NCBI GenBank assembly: GCA_900544825.1 | Contig: UQWP01000026.1 | Span: 1 to 41,678, forward strand | DNA: 41,678 nt | Direction of reading: 5' to 3' | DNA from: an uncultured Prevotella sp. | GTDB taxonomy: Bacteria; Bacteroidota; Bacteroidia; Bacteroidales; Bacteroidaceae | Shown here: piece after piece, positions 8,294-16,771 of the stretch | Position numbering within the stretch: the first letter of the stretch is position 1 | How the letters are laid out: each line of letters opens with the position of its first letter | Notes under the pieces: model-generated | Told to the model about the DNA's origin: nothing | Seen by the model: only the letters and a program-made list of their open reading frames with translations | Database searches by the model: none | Program-made: the position numbers and the translations under genes

Positions 8294-8317
8294 GTCAATA
8301 TTCTATGAATTTTGCTG

Positions 8318-8325
8318 CAAAATTA
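8318..8325 (-). promoter_or_regulatory. -7 box for mlaE-mlaF (TAATTTTG on minus)
   Basis: CAAAATTA on the plus strand reads TAATTTTG on the minus strand, a match to TAnnTTTG, 25 bases before the mlaE start. The divergent gap (8294-8425) also holds the lptB box, so the two outer-membrane operons are fired back to back. Confidence 0.7.
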
Positions 8326-8399
8326 CGCAAAATCCTCTAAAAAACTGCAATATTATGAAGAGTTTTAGTTTTTTAAGGTGATATTTCCCCGTTTTTTAT

Positions 8400-8407
8400 T
8401 ATTTTTG
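8400..8407 (+). promoter_or_regulatory. -7 box for lptB (TATTTTTG)
   Basis: TATTTTTG fits TAnnTTTG and lies 18 bases before the lptB ATG, giving a very short leader. The -33 element is not obvious. Confidence 0.65.
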
Positions 8408-8425
8408 CAGTCAAATTAGCTAATT

Positions 8426-9244
8426 ATGGACGAAATTATGAATTCAGAGCAGCAGTCTTCTGACGGCAGATTGGTGCTGCGGACAGAAGGACTGGTAAAG
8501 CGCTATGGCAAGCGAACCGTTGCCAATGGTGTAACTATCAATGTAAAGCAAGGTGAGATTGTGGGCTTGCTCGGACCGAATGGTGCGGGTAAGACTACTT
8601 CATTCTATATGACCACCGGACTGGTGGTTCCTAATGAAGGACATGTATATCTGGGTGATCAGGAAATTACCAAGTTTCCTGTGTATAAGCGTGCCCGTGC
8701 CGGAATCGGCTATCTGCCACAGGAGGCGAGCGTATTCCGCAAGATGAGTGTGGAAGACAATATCATGTCGGTGCTGGAGATGACCGGCAAGCCAAGAGCC
8801 TATCAGCTTGAGAAACTGGAGAGTCTGATCAAGGACTTTGACTTGCAGAAGGTGCGCAAGAACCTGGGCGACCAGCTTTCCGGAGGTGAGCGCCGAAGAG
8901 TGGAAATCGCCCGTTGCCTTGCCAACGATCCTAAGTTCATCATGCTCGATGAGCCATTCGCCGGAGTCGATCCTATCCAGGTAGAGGAAATCCAGCATAT
9001 CGTATGGAAACTGAAGTACCGCAACATCGGAATCCTCATCACCGACCACAATGTGGATGAGACACTTACCATCACCGACAGAGCCTATCTGCTCTTCGAA
9101 GGCCGCATCCTCTTCCAGGGAACTCCGGAGGAGCTGGCAGAAAACAAGACAGTGAAGGAGAAGTACCTTACAACCAGCTTTGTGCTTAGAAAGAAGGACT
9201 TCCAGCTGCTGGATGAGCAGAAAAAAGCAAGAGATAAGGAGTAA
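8426..9244 (+). CDS. lptB: LPS export ABC ATPase LptB
   Basis: Cytoplasmic ATPase that drives LPS extraction from the inner membrane through LptF/LptG. The 272-residue protein has Walker A GPNGAGKT (50-57), the signature LSGGERRR (151-158), Walker B FIMLDEP (171-177) followed by FAGVDP, and the switch His208. PLTGY-like family features such as GIGYLPQEASVFRKMSVEDN single out LptB among ABC ATPases. It carries about 12 extra N-terminal residues (the ATG at 8438 is an alternative) and a short C-terminal extension. The LptA-like protein is encoded at 19682. Confidence 0.93.
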   Translation: MDEIMNSEQQSSDGRLVLRTEGLVKRYGKRTVANGVTINVKQGEIVGLLGPNGAGKTTSFYMTTGLVVPNEGHVYLGDQEITKFPVYKRARAGIGYLPQEASVFRKMSVEDNIMSVLEMTGKPRAYQLEKLESLIKDFDLQKVRKNLGDQLSGGERRRVEIARCLANDPKFIMLDEPFAGVDPIQVEEIQHIVWKLKYRNIGILITDHNVDETLTITDRAYLLFEGRILFQGTPEELAENKTVKEKYLTTSFVLRKKDFQLLDEQKKARDKE

Positions 9245-9301
9245 TTAGGTTAAAAAAACAAATTTTTCTCTTATATATTAGGTATATCGGCTAAAAATGC
9301 G

Positions 9302-9309
9302 TAATTTTG
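9302..9309 (+). promoter_or_regulatory. -7 box for tig (TAATTTTG)
   Basis: TAATTTTG matches TAnnTTTG about 100 bases before the tig start, predicting a long leader of roughly 90 bases. Confidence 0.7.
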
Positions 9310-9326
9310 CAAGCCGATTGTGTAAA

Positions 9327-9404
9327 AGGCTTATCCTGGAGCGTCAGGGAGAGCCTGAACCGATTGAACAAGATAATAATTAATAATAATAATAATAATA
9401 AATC
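9327..9404 (+). promoter_or_regulatory. Structured tig leader: hairpin plus TAA-rich tract
   Basis: Downstream of the -7 box is a two-part hairpin: outer stem AGGCT (9327-9331) with AGCCT (9352-9356), inner stem CCTG (9335-9338) with CAGG (9345-9348), and symmetric 3-base interior bulges. It is bracketed by two copies of CCGATTG (9314-9320, 9360-9366). An AT-only tract of repeated TAA/AAT triplets runs from about 9373 to 9402 just before the start codon and should keep the ribosome entry site unpaired. Confidence 0.55.
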
Positions 9405-9407
9405 AAG

Positions 9408-10766
9408 ATGAAAGTTTCATTTGAAAATCCTGACAAGATTAATGGTCTTATGACTCTCGTTGTAGAGGAGGCAGACTATAAGAACGAAGTCGAGAAGACA
9501 TTGAAAGATTACCGTAAGAAGGCTAACGTTCCAGGTTTCCGTCCTGGTCAGGCTCCTATGGGTATGATTAAGCGCCAGTTCGGTGCATCTGTAAAGATGG
9601 AGGCCATCAACAAGCTCGTTGGCCAGGAGATTTACAAGTATGTACAGGACAACAATATCCAGATGCTCGGCGAGCCTCTTCCATCAGAGAAGCAGGAGCC
9701 AGCTGACTTGGAGAAGGACACAACCTTCACATTCATGTTCGACATCGCTGTAGCACCTGAGTTCAAGGTAACTCTCAACGGTCGCGACAAGATTGATTAC
9801 TATAACATCAAGGTTGACGATAAGATCCTCGACCAGCAGGTAGAGATGTACGCTCAGCGTGCAGGTAGCTACGAGAAGGGCGAGAAGTATGAGGAGAACG
9901 ACCTTTTGAAGGGTGATATCCGCGAGCTCGACGAGAACGGTAACACCAAGGAAGGTGGTATCACTGTTGAGGGTGCTATCCTGATGCCTAGCTACATCAA
10001 GGTAGAGGAGCAGAAGAATCTCTTCAATGACGCTAAGGTAGGTGATGTAATCACTTTCAACCCTAAGAAGGCTTACCCAGAGAACGATACTGAGGTTTCT
10101 TCTCTCTTGAAGATCGAGCGTGAGGCTGTTGCTGACTTGGAGTCTGAGTTCAGCTTCCAGATCACAGAGATCCAGCGCTTCAAGAAGCACGAGGTAAACG
10201 AGGAGCTCTTCAAGCAGGTATTCGGTGAGGATACTGACGTGAAGGACGAGGCTGCTTTCCGTGCTAAGATCGCTGAGGGATTGCAGGAGCAGTTGGTTAA
10301 CGACTCTGACTACAAGTTCATCCTCGACGTTCGCGAGCACTGCGAGAAGAAGGTTGGCGAGTTGACATTCCCAGATGCACTCTTGAAGCGCATCATGTTG
10401 GCTAACAACAAGGATAAGGGTGAGGAGTTCGTAGAGAAGAACTACGAGCAGAGCATCAAGGAGTTGACATGGCACCTCATCAAGGAGCAGCTCATCAAGG
10501 CTCAGGATATCAAGGTAAACGACGAGGATATCAAGGAGACCGCTAAGGAGGCAGCTCGTGCTCAGTTCGCTCAGTATGGTATGACAAACATCCCTGAGGA
10601 GTATATCGAGAACTATGCTAACGAGATCCTCAAGAAGGGTGACTCTGTTGACGCATTGGTAGATCGCTCTATCGACCGTAAGTTGGCTGCAGCCCTCAAG
10701 GGCGCTGTTAAGCTCAACGAAAAGGAGATTTCTGTAGAGGATTTCAACAAGATGATGCAGGAATAA
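9408..10766 (+). CDS. tig: Trigger factor
   Basis: Ribosome-bound chaperone that meets nascent chains at the exit tunnel. The 452-residue protein shows the ribosome-docking loop GFRPGQAPMGMIKRQFG near residues 43-59 (family motif GFRxGxxP), then a middle domain and a long helical, charged C-terminal chaperone domain. The middle region fits the divergent Bacteroidota form, in which the FKBP-type isomerase site is poorly conserved. Codon use is strongly biased, as expected for a highly expressed gene. It heads a tig-clpP-clpX block, a very common arrangement. Confidence 0.93.
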   Translation: MKVSFENPDKINGLMTLVVEEADYKNEVEKTLKDYRKKANVPGFRPGQAPMGMIKRQFGASVKMEAINKLVGQEIYKYVQDNNIQMLGEPLPSEKQEPADLEKDTTFTFMFDIAVAPEFKVTLNGRDKIDYYNIKVDDKILDQQVEMYAQRAGSYEKGEKYEENDLLKGDIRELDENGNTKEGGITVEGAILMPSYIKVEEQKNLFNDAKVGDVITFNPKKAYPENDTEVSSLLKIEREAVADLESEFSFQITEIQRFKKHEVNEELFKQVFGEDTDVKDEAAFRAKIAEGLQEQLVNDSDYKFILDVREHCEKKVGELTFPDALLKRIMLANNKDKGEEFVEKNYEQSIKELTWHLIKEQLIKAQDIKVNDEDIKETAKEAARAQFAQYGMTNIPEEYIENYANEILKKGDSVDALVDRSIDRKLAAALKGAVKLNEKEISVEDFNKMMQE

Positions 10767-10796
10767 CACTTTTTTGAAAAAAAACTTCAAATAATT

Positions 10797-10868
10797 ACGA
10801 GGTTATCGACTTTTTTTATTATCTTTGTTCCACCGAATGAGATAATGAGGTCGATAACCTCGTTTTTT
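10797..10868 (+). terminator. 14-bp inverted repeat around the clpP promoter; possible tig terminator
   Basis: ACGAGGTTATCGAC (10797-10810) and GTCGATAACCTCGT (10850-10863) are perfect inverse copies 39 bases apart, and the right arm runs into six T (10863-10868). A transcript reading through from tig would contain both arms and a U-run, terminator-like though with a long loop. The right arm alone can form a small GAGGT-CGATA-ACCTC hairpin (10847-10861). Confidence 0.55.
10820..10827 (+). promoter_or_regulatory. -7 box for clpP (TATCTTTG)
   Basis: TATCTTTG fits TAnnTTTG and lies inside the loop of the inverted repeat at 10797-10863. A start about 7 bases downstream would give a clpP-clpX mRNA that lacks the left arm. 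Confidence 0.65.
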
Positions 10869-10901
10869 GTTCCTTATTTTGAAGAAAAAAGTAATATAGA
10901 T

Positions 10902-11564
10902 ATGAACGATTTTAGAAAATATGCTACCAAGCATCTTGGTATGAATGGGATGGTGCTTGACGACGTGATGAAGTCGCAGGCTAAGTATTTGAACCCTTAC
11001 ATCTTGGAGGAGCGTCAGTTGAACGTTACCCAGATGGACGTCTTCTCTCGTCTGATGATGGACCGCATCATCTTCCTGGGTACGGAAATTGATGATTATA
11101 CTGCCAACACCTTGCAGGCACAGCTGCTCTATCTCGACTCTGTAGATAGCGGCAAGGATATTTCCATCTATCTGAACAGTCCTGGCGGTAGCGTTACTGC
11201 CGGTTTGGGTATCTATGATACCATGCAGTTTATTACCAGCGATGTAGCTACCATCTGTACAGGTATGGCTGCTTCCATGGCTGCCGTATTGCTCGTTTCT
11301 GGTCAGGAAGGCAAGCGTTCAGCCTTGCCACATAGCCGTGTGATGATTCACCAGCCATTGGGTGGTGTTCAGGGTCAGGCTTCTGATATCGAGATCGAGG
11401 CTCGTGAGATCCTGAAGATGAAGAAGGAGCTCTATACCATCATCTCTGAGCATTCTCATACTCCATACGACAAGGTTTATGCTGACAGCGACCGTAACTA
11501 CTGGATGACTGCTGAGGAAGCAAAGGAGTATGGTATGATTGATAATATCCTGGTACGCAAGTAA
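10902..11564 (+). CDS. clpP: ATP-dependent Clp protease proteolytic subunit
   Basis: Serine protease chamber of the Clp machine, working with ClpX encoded next door. The 220-residue protein carries S125 (GMAASMAA), H150 (MIHQPLGG) and a probable Asp195, plus the LNSPGGSVTAG oxyanion strand. The start at 10902 (MNDFRKYATKHLG) is chosen. The frame stays open to an ATG at 10845, but those 19 residues would be encoded by the inverted-repeat/T-run element and resemble no ClpP N-terminus. The clpX gene follows 79 bases later with no terminator, so the two are probably co-transcribed. Confidence 0.94.
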   Translation: MNDFRKYATKHLGMNGMVLDDVMKSQAKYLNPYILEERQLNVTQMDVFSRLMMDRIIFLGTEIDDYTANTLQAQLLYLDSVDSGKDISIYLNSPGGSVTAGLGIYDTMQFITSDVATICTGMAASMAAVLLVSGQEGKRSALPHSRVMIHQPLGGVQGQASDIEIEAREILKMKKELYTIISEHSHTPYDKVYADSDRNYWMTAEEAKEYGMIDNILVRK

Positions 11565-11643
11565 CGGGACGGTATATCAAGATTGCTATATATAATATAA
11601 GGTATATATAATAAGGTATAAAGAAGAAAAAGGAAAAGACATT

Positions 11644-12873
11644 ATGCCAAAGAAAGCATGTAGCTTCTGTGGAAGAAGCGAAAATGAAGTGAAGTTGTTG
11701 ATCACAGGTATCAATGGCTTTATCTGTGAGGAGTGCGCCAAGCAGGCATTTGAGATTGTGCAGCAGACTGGCGTGTTGAATCCAAAGGGCGATGACGCGA
11801 AGTTTGCCTTGAAGCAGGTGCCAAAGCCTATGGAGATCAAGGAATATCTCGATGAATATATCATCGGACAGGAACAGGCCAAGCGTCATCTTGCCGTTGC
11901 TGTCTATAATCACTATAAGCGTCTGCAGCAGCCTGAGGATAAGGAAGGCGTGGAAATCGAAAAGAGCAACATCATCATGGTGGGTAGTACCGGTACCGGT
12001 AAGACATTGCTGGCACGTACCATTGCCAAGTTGCTCGATGTGCCTTTCACCATCGTGGATGCTACGGTATTTACCGAGGCTGGTTATGTAGGTGAGGATG
12101 TGGAGAGTATCCTCTCCCGTCTGCTCCAGGTAGCCGACTATAATGTGGAGGCAGCCCAGCGTGGTATCGTCTTCATCGACGAGATTGACAAGATTGCCCG
12201 CAAGAGCGACAACCCATCTATCACCCGCGACGTAAGTGGAGAGGGTGTGCAGCAGGGACTTTTGAAACTCCTGGAGGGAACCATGGTGAACGTACCGCCA
12301 AAGGGTGGACGCAAGCATCCTGATCAGGATTACATCCATGTGGATACCAAGAATATCCTCTTTATCTGCGGTGGTGCTTTCGACGGTATCGAGCGCAAGA
12401 TTGCCCAGCGTCTGAATACCCACGTGGTAGGCTACAACTCAGTACAGAATGTTGCCAAGGTAGATAAGAAGGATCTGATGAAGTACATCCTGCCACAGGA
12501 TTTGAAGTCGTTCGGTCTGATTCCTGAGATCATCGGCCGTCTGCCTGTGCTCACTTATCTCAATCCTTTGGATAGAGATGCGCTGCGCAAGATCCTGGTA
12601 GAGCCAAAGAACTCTATCGTGAAGCAGTATATGAAGCTCTTCGAGATGGATGGCATCAAGCTCAGCTTTACAGAGGAAGCTCTCGACTTCATGGTAGATA
12701 AGGCTGTGGAGTATAAGTTGGGTGCCCGTGGACTTCGTTCTATCGTAGAGGCAGTGATGACCGATGCGATGTTTGAGGTACCATCCAAGAAGATCAAGAA
12801 GTTTGAAGTGACATTGGATTATGCCAAGGGACAGCTCGACAAGGCTCATCTTGGACAGCTGGAGTCTGCGTAA
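11644..12873 (+). CDS. clpX: ATP-dependent Clp protease ATP-binding subunit ClpX
   Basis: AAA+ unfoldase that feeds substrates to ClpP. The 409-residue protein has an N-terminal zinc-binding domain (C6, C9, C28, C31), Walker A GSTGTGKT (114-121), the substrate-gripping pore loop GYVG (147-150), Walker B VFIDE (176-180) and the RKH pore loop (223-225). All parts needed for activity are present. The leader after clpP is AT-rich with repeated ATATA and no Shine-Dalgarno. Confidence 0.97.
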   Translation: MPKKACSFCGRSENEVKLLITGINGFICEECAKQAFEIVQQTGVLNPKGDDAKFALKQVPKPMEIKEYLDEYIIGQEQAKRHLAVAVYNHYKRLQQPEDKEGVEIEKSNIIMVGSTGTGKTLLARTIAKLLDVPFTIVDATVFTEAGYVGEDVESILSRLLQVADYNVEAAQRGIVFIDEIDKIARKSDNPSITRDVSGEGVQQGLLKLLEGTMVNVPPKGGRKHPDQDYIHVDTKNILFICGGAFDGIERKIAQRLNTHVVGYNSVQNVAKVDKKDLMKYILPQDLKSFGLIPEIIGRLPVLTYLNPLDRDALRKILVEPKNSIVKQYMKLFEMDGIKLSFTEEALDFMVDKAVEYKLGARGLRSIVEAVMTDAMFEVPSKKIKKFEVTLDYAKGQLDKAHLGQLESA

Positions 12874-12913
12874 GGAGGATTCCGGCAAGCATTATTCTTT
12901 GTAAATATCATCA

Positions 12914-12942
12914 AATCAGTTGGGAGAGAATCCCGGCTGATT
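12914..12942 (+). terminator. Hairpin after clpX
   Basis: AATCAGTTGGGA (12914-12925) pairs along its full length with TCCCGGCTGATT (12931-12942), counting two G-U pairs, around a 5-base loop. Only a short, impure T-stretch follows, so it may be a weak terminator or an mRNA 3'-end stabiliser. Confidence 0.55.
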
Positions 12943-12982
12943 TCTATATACCATATAAAGACATATAAAATTAAAGTTGGAT

Positions 12983-15166
12983 ATGACGGAACAGGTAAAT
13001 CTTACAGAACAGTTGAAACATTATTTCGGTTTCGATTCGTTTAAAGGCGAGCAGGAATCTATCATCAGGAACCTGATGGAAGGCAACGATACGTTTGTGT
13101 TGCTGCCTACTGGTGGTGGCAAGAGCTTGTGTTATCAGCTTCCATCCTTGATCATGGATGGAACAGCTATTGTTATCTCACCACTGATTGCCCTGATGAA
13201 GAATCAGGTGGATGTGATCAATGGACTGAGTGAGGACGATGGCGTGGCTCACTATCTGAATTCATCTCTGAACAAATCGGCCATTGAGAAGGTAAAGGGC
13301 GACATATTAAGTGGCAAGACCAAGCTCCTCTATGTGGCACCGGAATCTCTGACCAAGGAAGATAATGTAGAGTTCTTGAAGACCATCAAAATCTCTTTCT
13401 ATGCCGTGGATGAGGCACACTGTATCTCTGAGTGGGGACATGATTTCCGCCCAGAGTACCGACGCATACGCCCTATCATCAACGAAATAGGCAAGGCACC
13501 GGTCATTGCCCTTACGGCAACGGCTACCGACAAGGTGCGTACAGACATCAAGAAAAACCTCGGCATCGTGGATGCCAGGGAATTCAAAAGCTCCTTCAAC
13601 CGTGCGAATCTCTTCTACGAGGTGCGCCAGAAAACCAACGACATCGATCGCCAGATTATCATGTTTATCCGTCAGCATCCAGGTAAGAGTGGCATCATCT
13701 ATTGTCTGTCCAGAAAGAAGGTGGAAGAACTGGCTGAAGTACTCAAGGCAAACGATATCAAGGCTGCACCTTATCATGCAGGTCTGGATTCCGCAACCCG
13801 TTCGCAGACTCAAGACGATTTCCTGATGGAGCGCATTGATGTCATCGTGGCAACCATCGCCTTCGGTATGGGTATTGACAAGCCGGATGTAAGATTTGTC
13901 ATCCACTATGATATTCCAAAGAGTCTGGAAGGTTACTATCAGGAGACCGGTCGTGCCGGACGTGATGGAGGAGAAGGTATCTGCATCGCTTTCTATGCAC
14001 GCAAGGATTTGAGAAAACTGGAGAAATTCATGGAGAACAAGCCTGTGGCTGAACAGGATATCGGCCGACAGCTCCTGCAGGAGACTGCCGCATACGCTGA
14101 ATCATCAGTCTGCCGCCGCAAGATGCTGCTCCATTATTTCGGAGAAGAATATAATGTGGAAAACTGCCACAATTGCGACAACTGTCTGCATCCTTCCGTG
14201 AAGTTTGAGGCTAAGGATGCACTGGTTGTGGTATTGGAGGCTGTGGCTGCCGTGAAGGAAAACTTCCGTCAGGAGTATATCGTTGATTTCGTGAAAGGCC
14301 GTGCCACCGACGACATCGTTTCCCACAAGCACGACAACCTGGAAGAGTTTGGTGCAGGTGAGGATATGGATGCCAAGGTATGGAATCCGGTAATCCGCCA
14401 GGCATTGATAGCCGGTTACCTCAAGAAGGATGTAGAGAACTACGGACTATTGAAGTTGACTGCCGCCGGCAGGCGCTATCTGAAGAATCCGACATCCTTC
14501 ATGATCGTTGCCGACAAGGAGTTTAAGGACGATTATGTAGAGAGTGCTCACGAAGGCAGTAGCAACGGAGAAGCTTTGGATCCAACCCTCTTTGCCATGT
14601 TGAAAGACCTGCGCAAGAATGTGGCGAAAAAGCACAAGTTGCCGCCATACGTCATTTTCCAGGATGTATCTCTGGAGCAGATGGCTACCATGTATCCGCA
14701 CGACTTGCAGGAGTTGCAGAACATCCAGGGGGTGGGAGCCGGAAAGGCAAAGCGTTATGGCAAGGAATTCTGTAAGCTGATCCAGAACTATTGTGTAGAA
14801 AATGAAATCGAGCGACCAGAGGAGTTGCGCGTGAAGACCGTTGCCAAGAAGTCATTGCTCAAGGTGAACATCATCCAGAGCATCGACCGACAGATCGACC
14901 TCGAAGATCTTGCCAGCGCCAAAGGTTTGGAGTTCGCTGATCTCCTGGACGAAATTGAGGCAATCGTGTATAGCGGAACCAAGTTGAATATCGATTATTT
15001 CATCGAAGACAGGATGGATGATGACAAGATCGACGACATCTATGACTACTTCATGGAGAGTGAAACAGACGACTTGGAGGCGGCACTCGATGAGTTGGAT
15101 GAAGACTACTCAGAAGAGGACATTCGACTGATTAGAATCAAGTTTTTGTCCGAACAAGCCAACTAA
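12983..15166 (+). CDS. recQ: ATP-dependent DNA helicase RecQ
   Basis: 3'-5' superfamily 2 helicase for recombination and fork repair. The 727-residue protein has Walker A PTGGGKS (42-48), DEAH (143-146), motif VI QETGRAGRDG (320-329), the RecQ zinc site (C377, C395, C398, C401), winged-helix and HRDC domains (about 530-610). It is longer than E. coli RecQ (about 610): some 110 extra residues after HRDC end in a strongly acidic tail (many D/E after 680). The ATG at 12983 is preferred over an in-frame TTG at 12977. Confidence 0.95.
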   Translation: MTEQVNLTEQLKHYFGFDSFKGEQESIIRNLMEGNDTFVLLPTGGGKSLCYQLPSLIMDGTAIVISPLIALMKNQVDVINGLSEDDGVAHYLNSSLNKSAIEKVKGDILSGKTKLLYVAPESLTKEDNVEFLKTIKISFYAVDEAHCISEWGHDFRPEYRRIRPIINEIGKAPVIALTATATDKVRTDIKKNLGIVDAREFKSSFNRANLFYEVRQKTNDIDRQIIMFIRQHPGKSGIIYCLSRKKVEELAEVLKANDIKAAPYHAGLDSATRSQTQDDFLMERIDVIVATIAFGMGIDKPDVRFVIHYDIPKSLEGYYQETGRAGRDGGEGICIAFYARKDLRKLEKFMENKPVAEQDIGRQLLQETAAYAESSVCRRKMLLHYFGEEYNVENCHNCDNCLHPSVKFEAKDALVVVLEAVAAVKENFRQEYIVDFVKGRATDDIVSHKHDNLEEFGAGEDMDAKVWNPVIRQALIAGYLKKDVENYGLLKLTAAGRRYLKNPTSFMIVADKEFKDDYVESAHEGSSNGEALDPTLFAMLKDLRKNVAKKHKLPPYVIFQDVSLEQMATMYPHDLQELQNIQGVGAGKAKRYGKEFCKLIQNYCVENEIERPEELRVKTVAKKSLLKVNIIQSIDRQIDLEDLASAKGLEFADLLDEIEAIVYSGTKLNIDYFIEDRMDDDKIDDIYDYFMESETDDLEAALDELDEDYSEEDIRLIRIKFLSEQAN

Positions 15167-15233
15167 TCACGTTAAATAGCATTAATAAGGTAAGATTTTC
15201 GTAAAAAGCGAACTCTATCTGAGAAATTATTGC

Positions 15234-15241
15234 TAAATTTG
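15234..15241 (+). promoter_or_regulatory. -7 box for guaB (TAAATTTG)
   Basis: TAAATTTG fits TAnnTTTG, 28 bases before guaB. It probably drives guaB and may also serve the isomerase-surA-ostA-mutL genes downstream, since no clear terminator or second promoter is visible until after mutL. Confidence 0.65.
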
Positions 15242-15269
15242 CACGCAATAAATTTTTAAAGGTTACAAT

Positions 15270-16754
15270 ATGTCATCATTTGTTGCAGATAAAATTGTAA
15301 TGGACGGTCTCACTTACGACGACGTCCTTCTGATCCCTGCTTATTCAGAGGTACTACCAAAACAGGTAGAGTTGAAAACCAAGTTCTCTCGTAACATCGA
15401 GTTGAACGTTCCATTCGTTACAGCAGCGATGGACACCGTTACCGAGGCTTCAATGGCGATTGCTATCGCCCGCGAAGGTGGTATTGGTGTCATCCACAAG
15501 AACATGACCATCGAGGAGCAAGCTCGTCAGGTGGCTATCGTGAAGCGTGCTGAGAATGGTATGATTTATGACCCTGTCACCATCCGTCGTGGCAGTACAG
15601 TGAAGGATGCGCTGGATATGATGCACGACTATCATATCGGTGGTATTCCAGTGGTGGATGACGAGAATCATCTCGTTGGTATCGTGACCAACCGTGACCT
15701 TCGTTTCGAGCGTCACATGGACAAGAAGATTGATGAGGTAATGACCAGCGAGAATCTGGTTACCACTCACATCCAGACCGACCTGGTTGCCGCTGCTTCC
15801 ATCTTACAGGAGAACAAGATCGAGAAGCTCCCTGTAGTTGACAACGAGAATCACTTGGTAGGTTTGATCACTTACAAGGACATCACCAAGGCAAAGGACA
15901 AGCCAATGGCTTGCAAGGATGCCAAGGGTCGCCTTCGCGTGGCTGCCGGTGTAGGTGTTACTGTTGATACCTTGGATCGTGCCAAGGCTCTGGTTGAGGC
16001 TGGTGCTGATGCCATCGTTATCGATACAGCTCATGGTCACTCTAAGGGTGTTGTTGAGAAGCTCAAGCAGGTAAAGGCTGCCTTCCCACAGGTAGATGTA
16101 GTAGTAGGTAATGTTGCTACCGGCGAGGCTGCCAAGTATTTGGTAGAGAATGGCGCTGATGGCGTAAAGGTAGGTATCGGTCCTGGTTCTATCTGTACTA
16201 CCCGTGTCGTTGCCGGTGTAGGTGTGCCTCAGTTGAGTGCTGTTTATGATGTATATTCTGCCTTGAAGGGTACAGGCGTTCCTTTGATTGCCGATGGCGG
16301 TTTGCGCTATTCTGGTGACGTAGTGAAGGCTCTGGCTGCTGGTGGTAGCTGCGTAATGATCGGTTCATTGGTAGCTGGTACTGAGGAGAGCCCTGGCGAT
16401 ACTATCATCTTCAACGGCCGTAAGTTCAAGAGCTACCGCGGTATGGGTTCTCTCGAGGCTATGGAGCAGAAGAATGGTTCTAAGGACCGTTACTTCCAGG
16501 GTGACACCAAGGATGCCAAGAAGCTTGTACCAGAGGGTATCGCAGGTCGTGTTCCTTACAAGGGAACTGTACAGGAGGTTATCTACCAGTTGATTGGTGG
16601 TTTGCGTTCTGGTATGGGTTACTGTGGTGCTGCTACTATCGAGAACTTGCACAACGCTAAGTTTGCCCGCATTACAAATGCCGGCGTATTGGAGAGCCAT
16701 CCACATGATATCACTATCACCAGTGAGGCTCCTAACTACAGCCGCCCAGAATAA
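15270..16754 (+). CDS. guaB: IMP dehydrogenase
   Basis: Oxidises IMP to XMP with NAD+, the committed step to guanine nucleotides. The 494-residue TIM-barrel enzyme has the catalytic loop GIGPGSICTTR with Cys309, the flap motif with YRGMGS, and an inserted pair of CBS domains (about 98-205) that sense nucleotides in the family. Length and motifs are normal. It is followed 17 bases later by a periplasmic isomerase gene, a spacing that suggests a shared transcript even though the functions are unrelated. Confidence 0.97.
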   Translation: MSSFVADKIVMDGLTYDDVLLIPAYSEVLPKQVELKTKFSRNIELNVPFVTAAMDTVTEASMAIAIAREGGIGVIHKNMTIEEQARQVAIVKRAENGMIYDPVTIRRGSTVKDALDMMHDYHIGGIPVVDDENHLVGIVTNRDLRFERHMDKKIDEVMTSENLVTTHIQTDLVAAASILQENKIEKLPVVDNENHLVGLITYKDITKAKDKPMACKDAKGRLRVAAGVGVTVDTLDRAKALVEAGADAIVIDTAHGHSKGVVEKLKQVKAAFPQVDVVVGNVATGEAAKYLVENGADGVKVGIGPGSICTTRVVAGVGVPQLSAVYDVYSALKGTGVPLIADGGLRYSGDVVKALAAGGSCVMIGSLVAGTEESPGDTIIFNGRKFKSYRGMGSLEAMEQKNGSKDRYFQGDTKDAKKLVPEGIAGRVPYKGTVQEVIYQLIGGLRSGMGYCGAATIENLHNAKFARITNAGVLESHPHDITITSEAPNYSRPE

Positions 16755-16771
16755 TTATTTGAAAAGTAAAA

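Noticed and set aside
9684..10790. Long minus-strand open frame over tig
   Set aside because: Leu/Val/Glu-rich shadow of the highly biased trigger factor gene; no promoter or family features.
10845..10901. N-terminal extension of ClpP from the ATG at 10845
   Set aside because: It is encoded by the inverted repeat and T-run, starts only about a dozen bases after the predicted transcript start, and matches no ClpP; the family start is MNDFRKYATKHLG at 10902.
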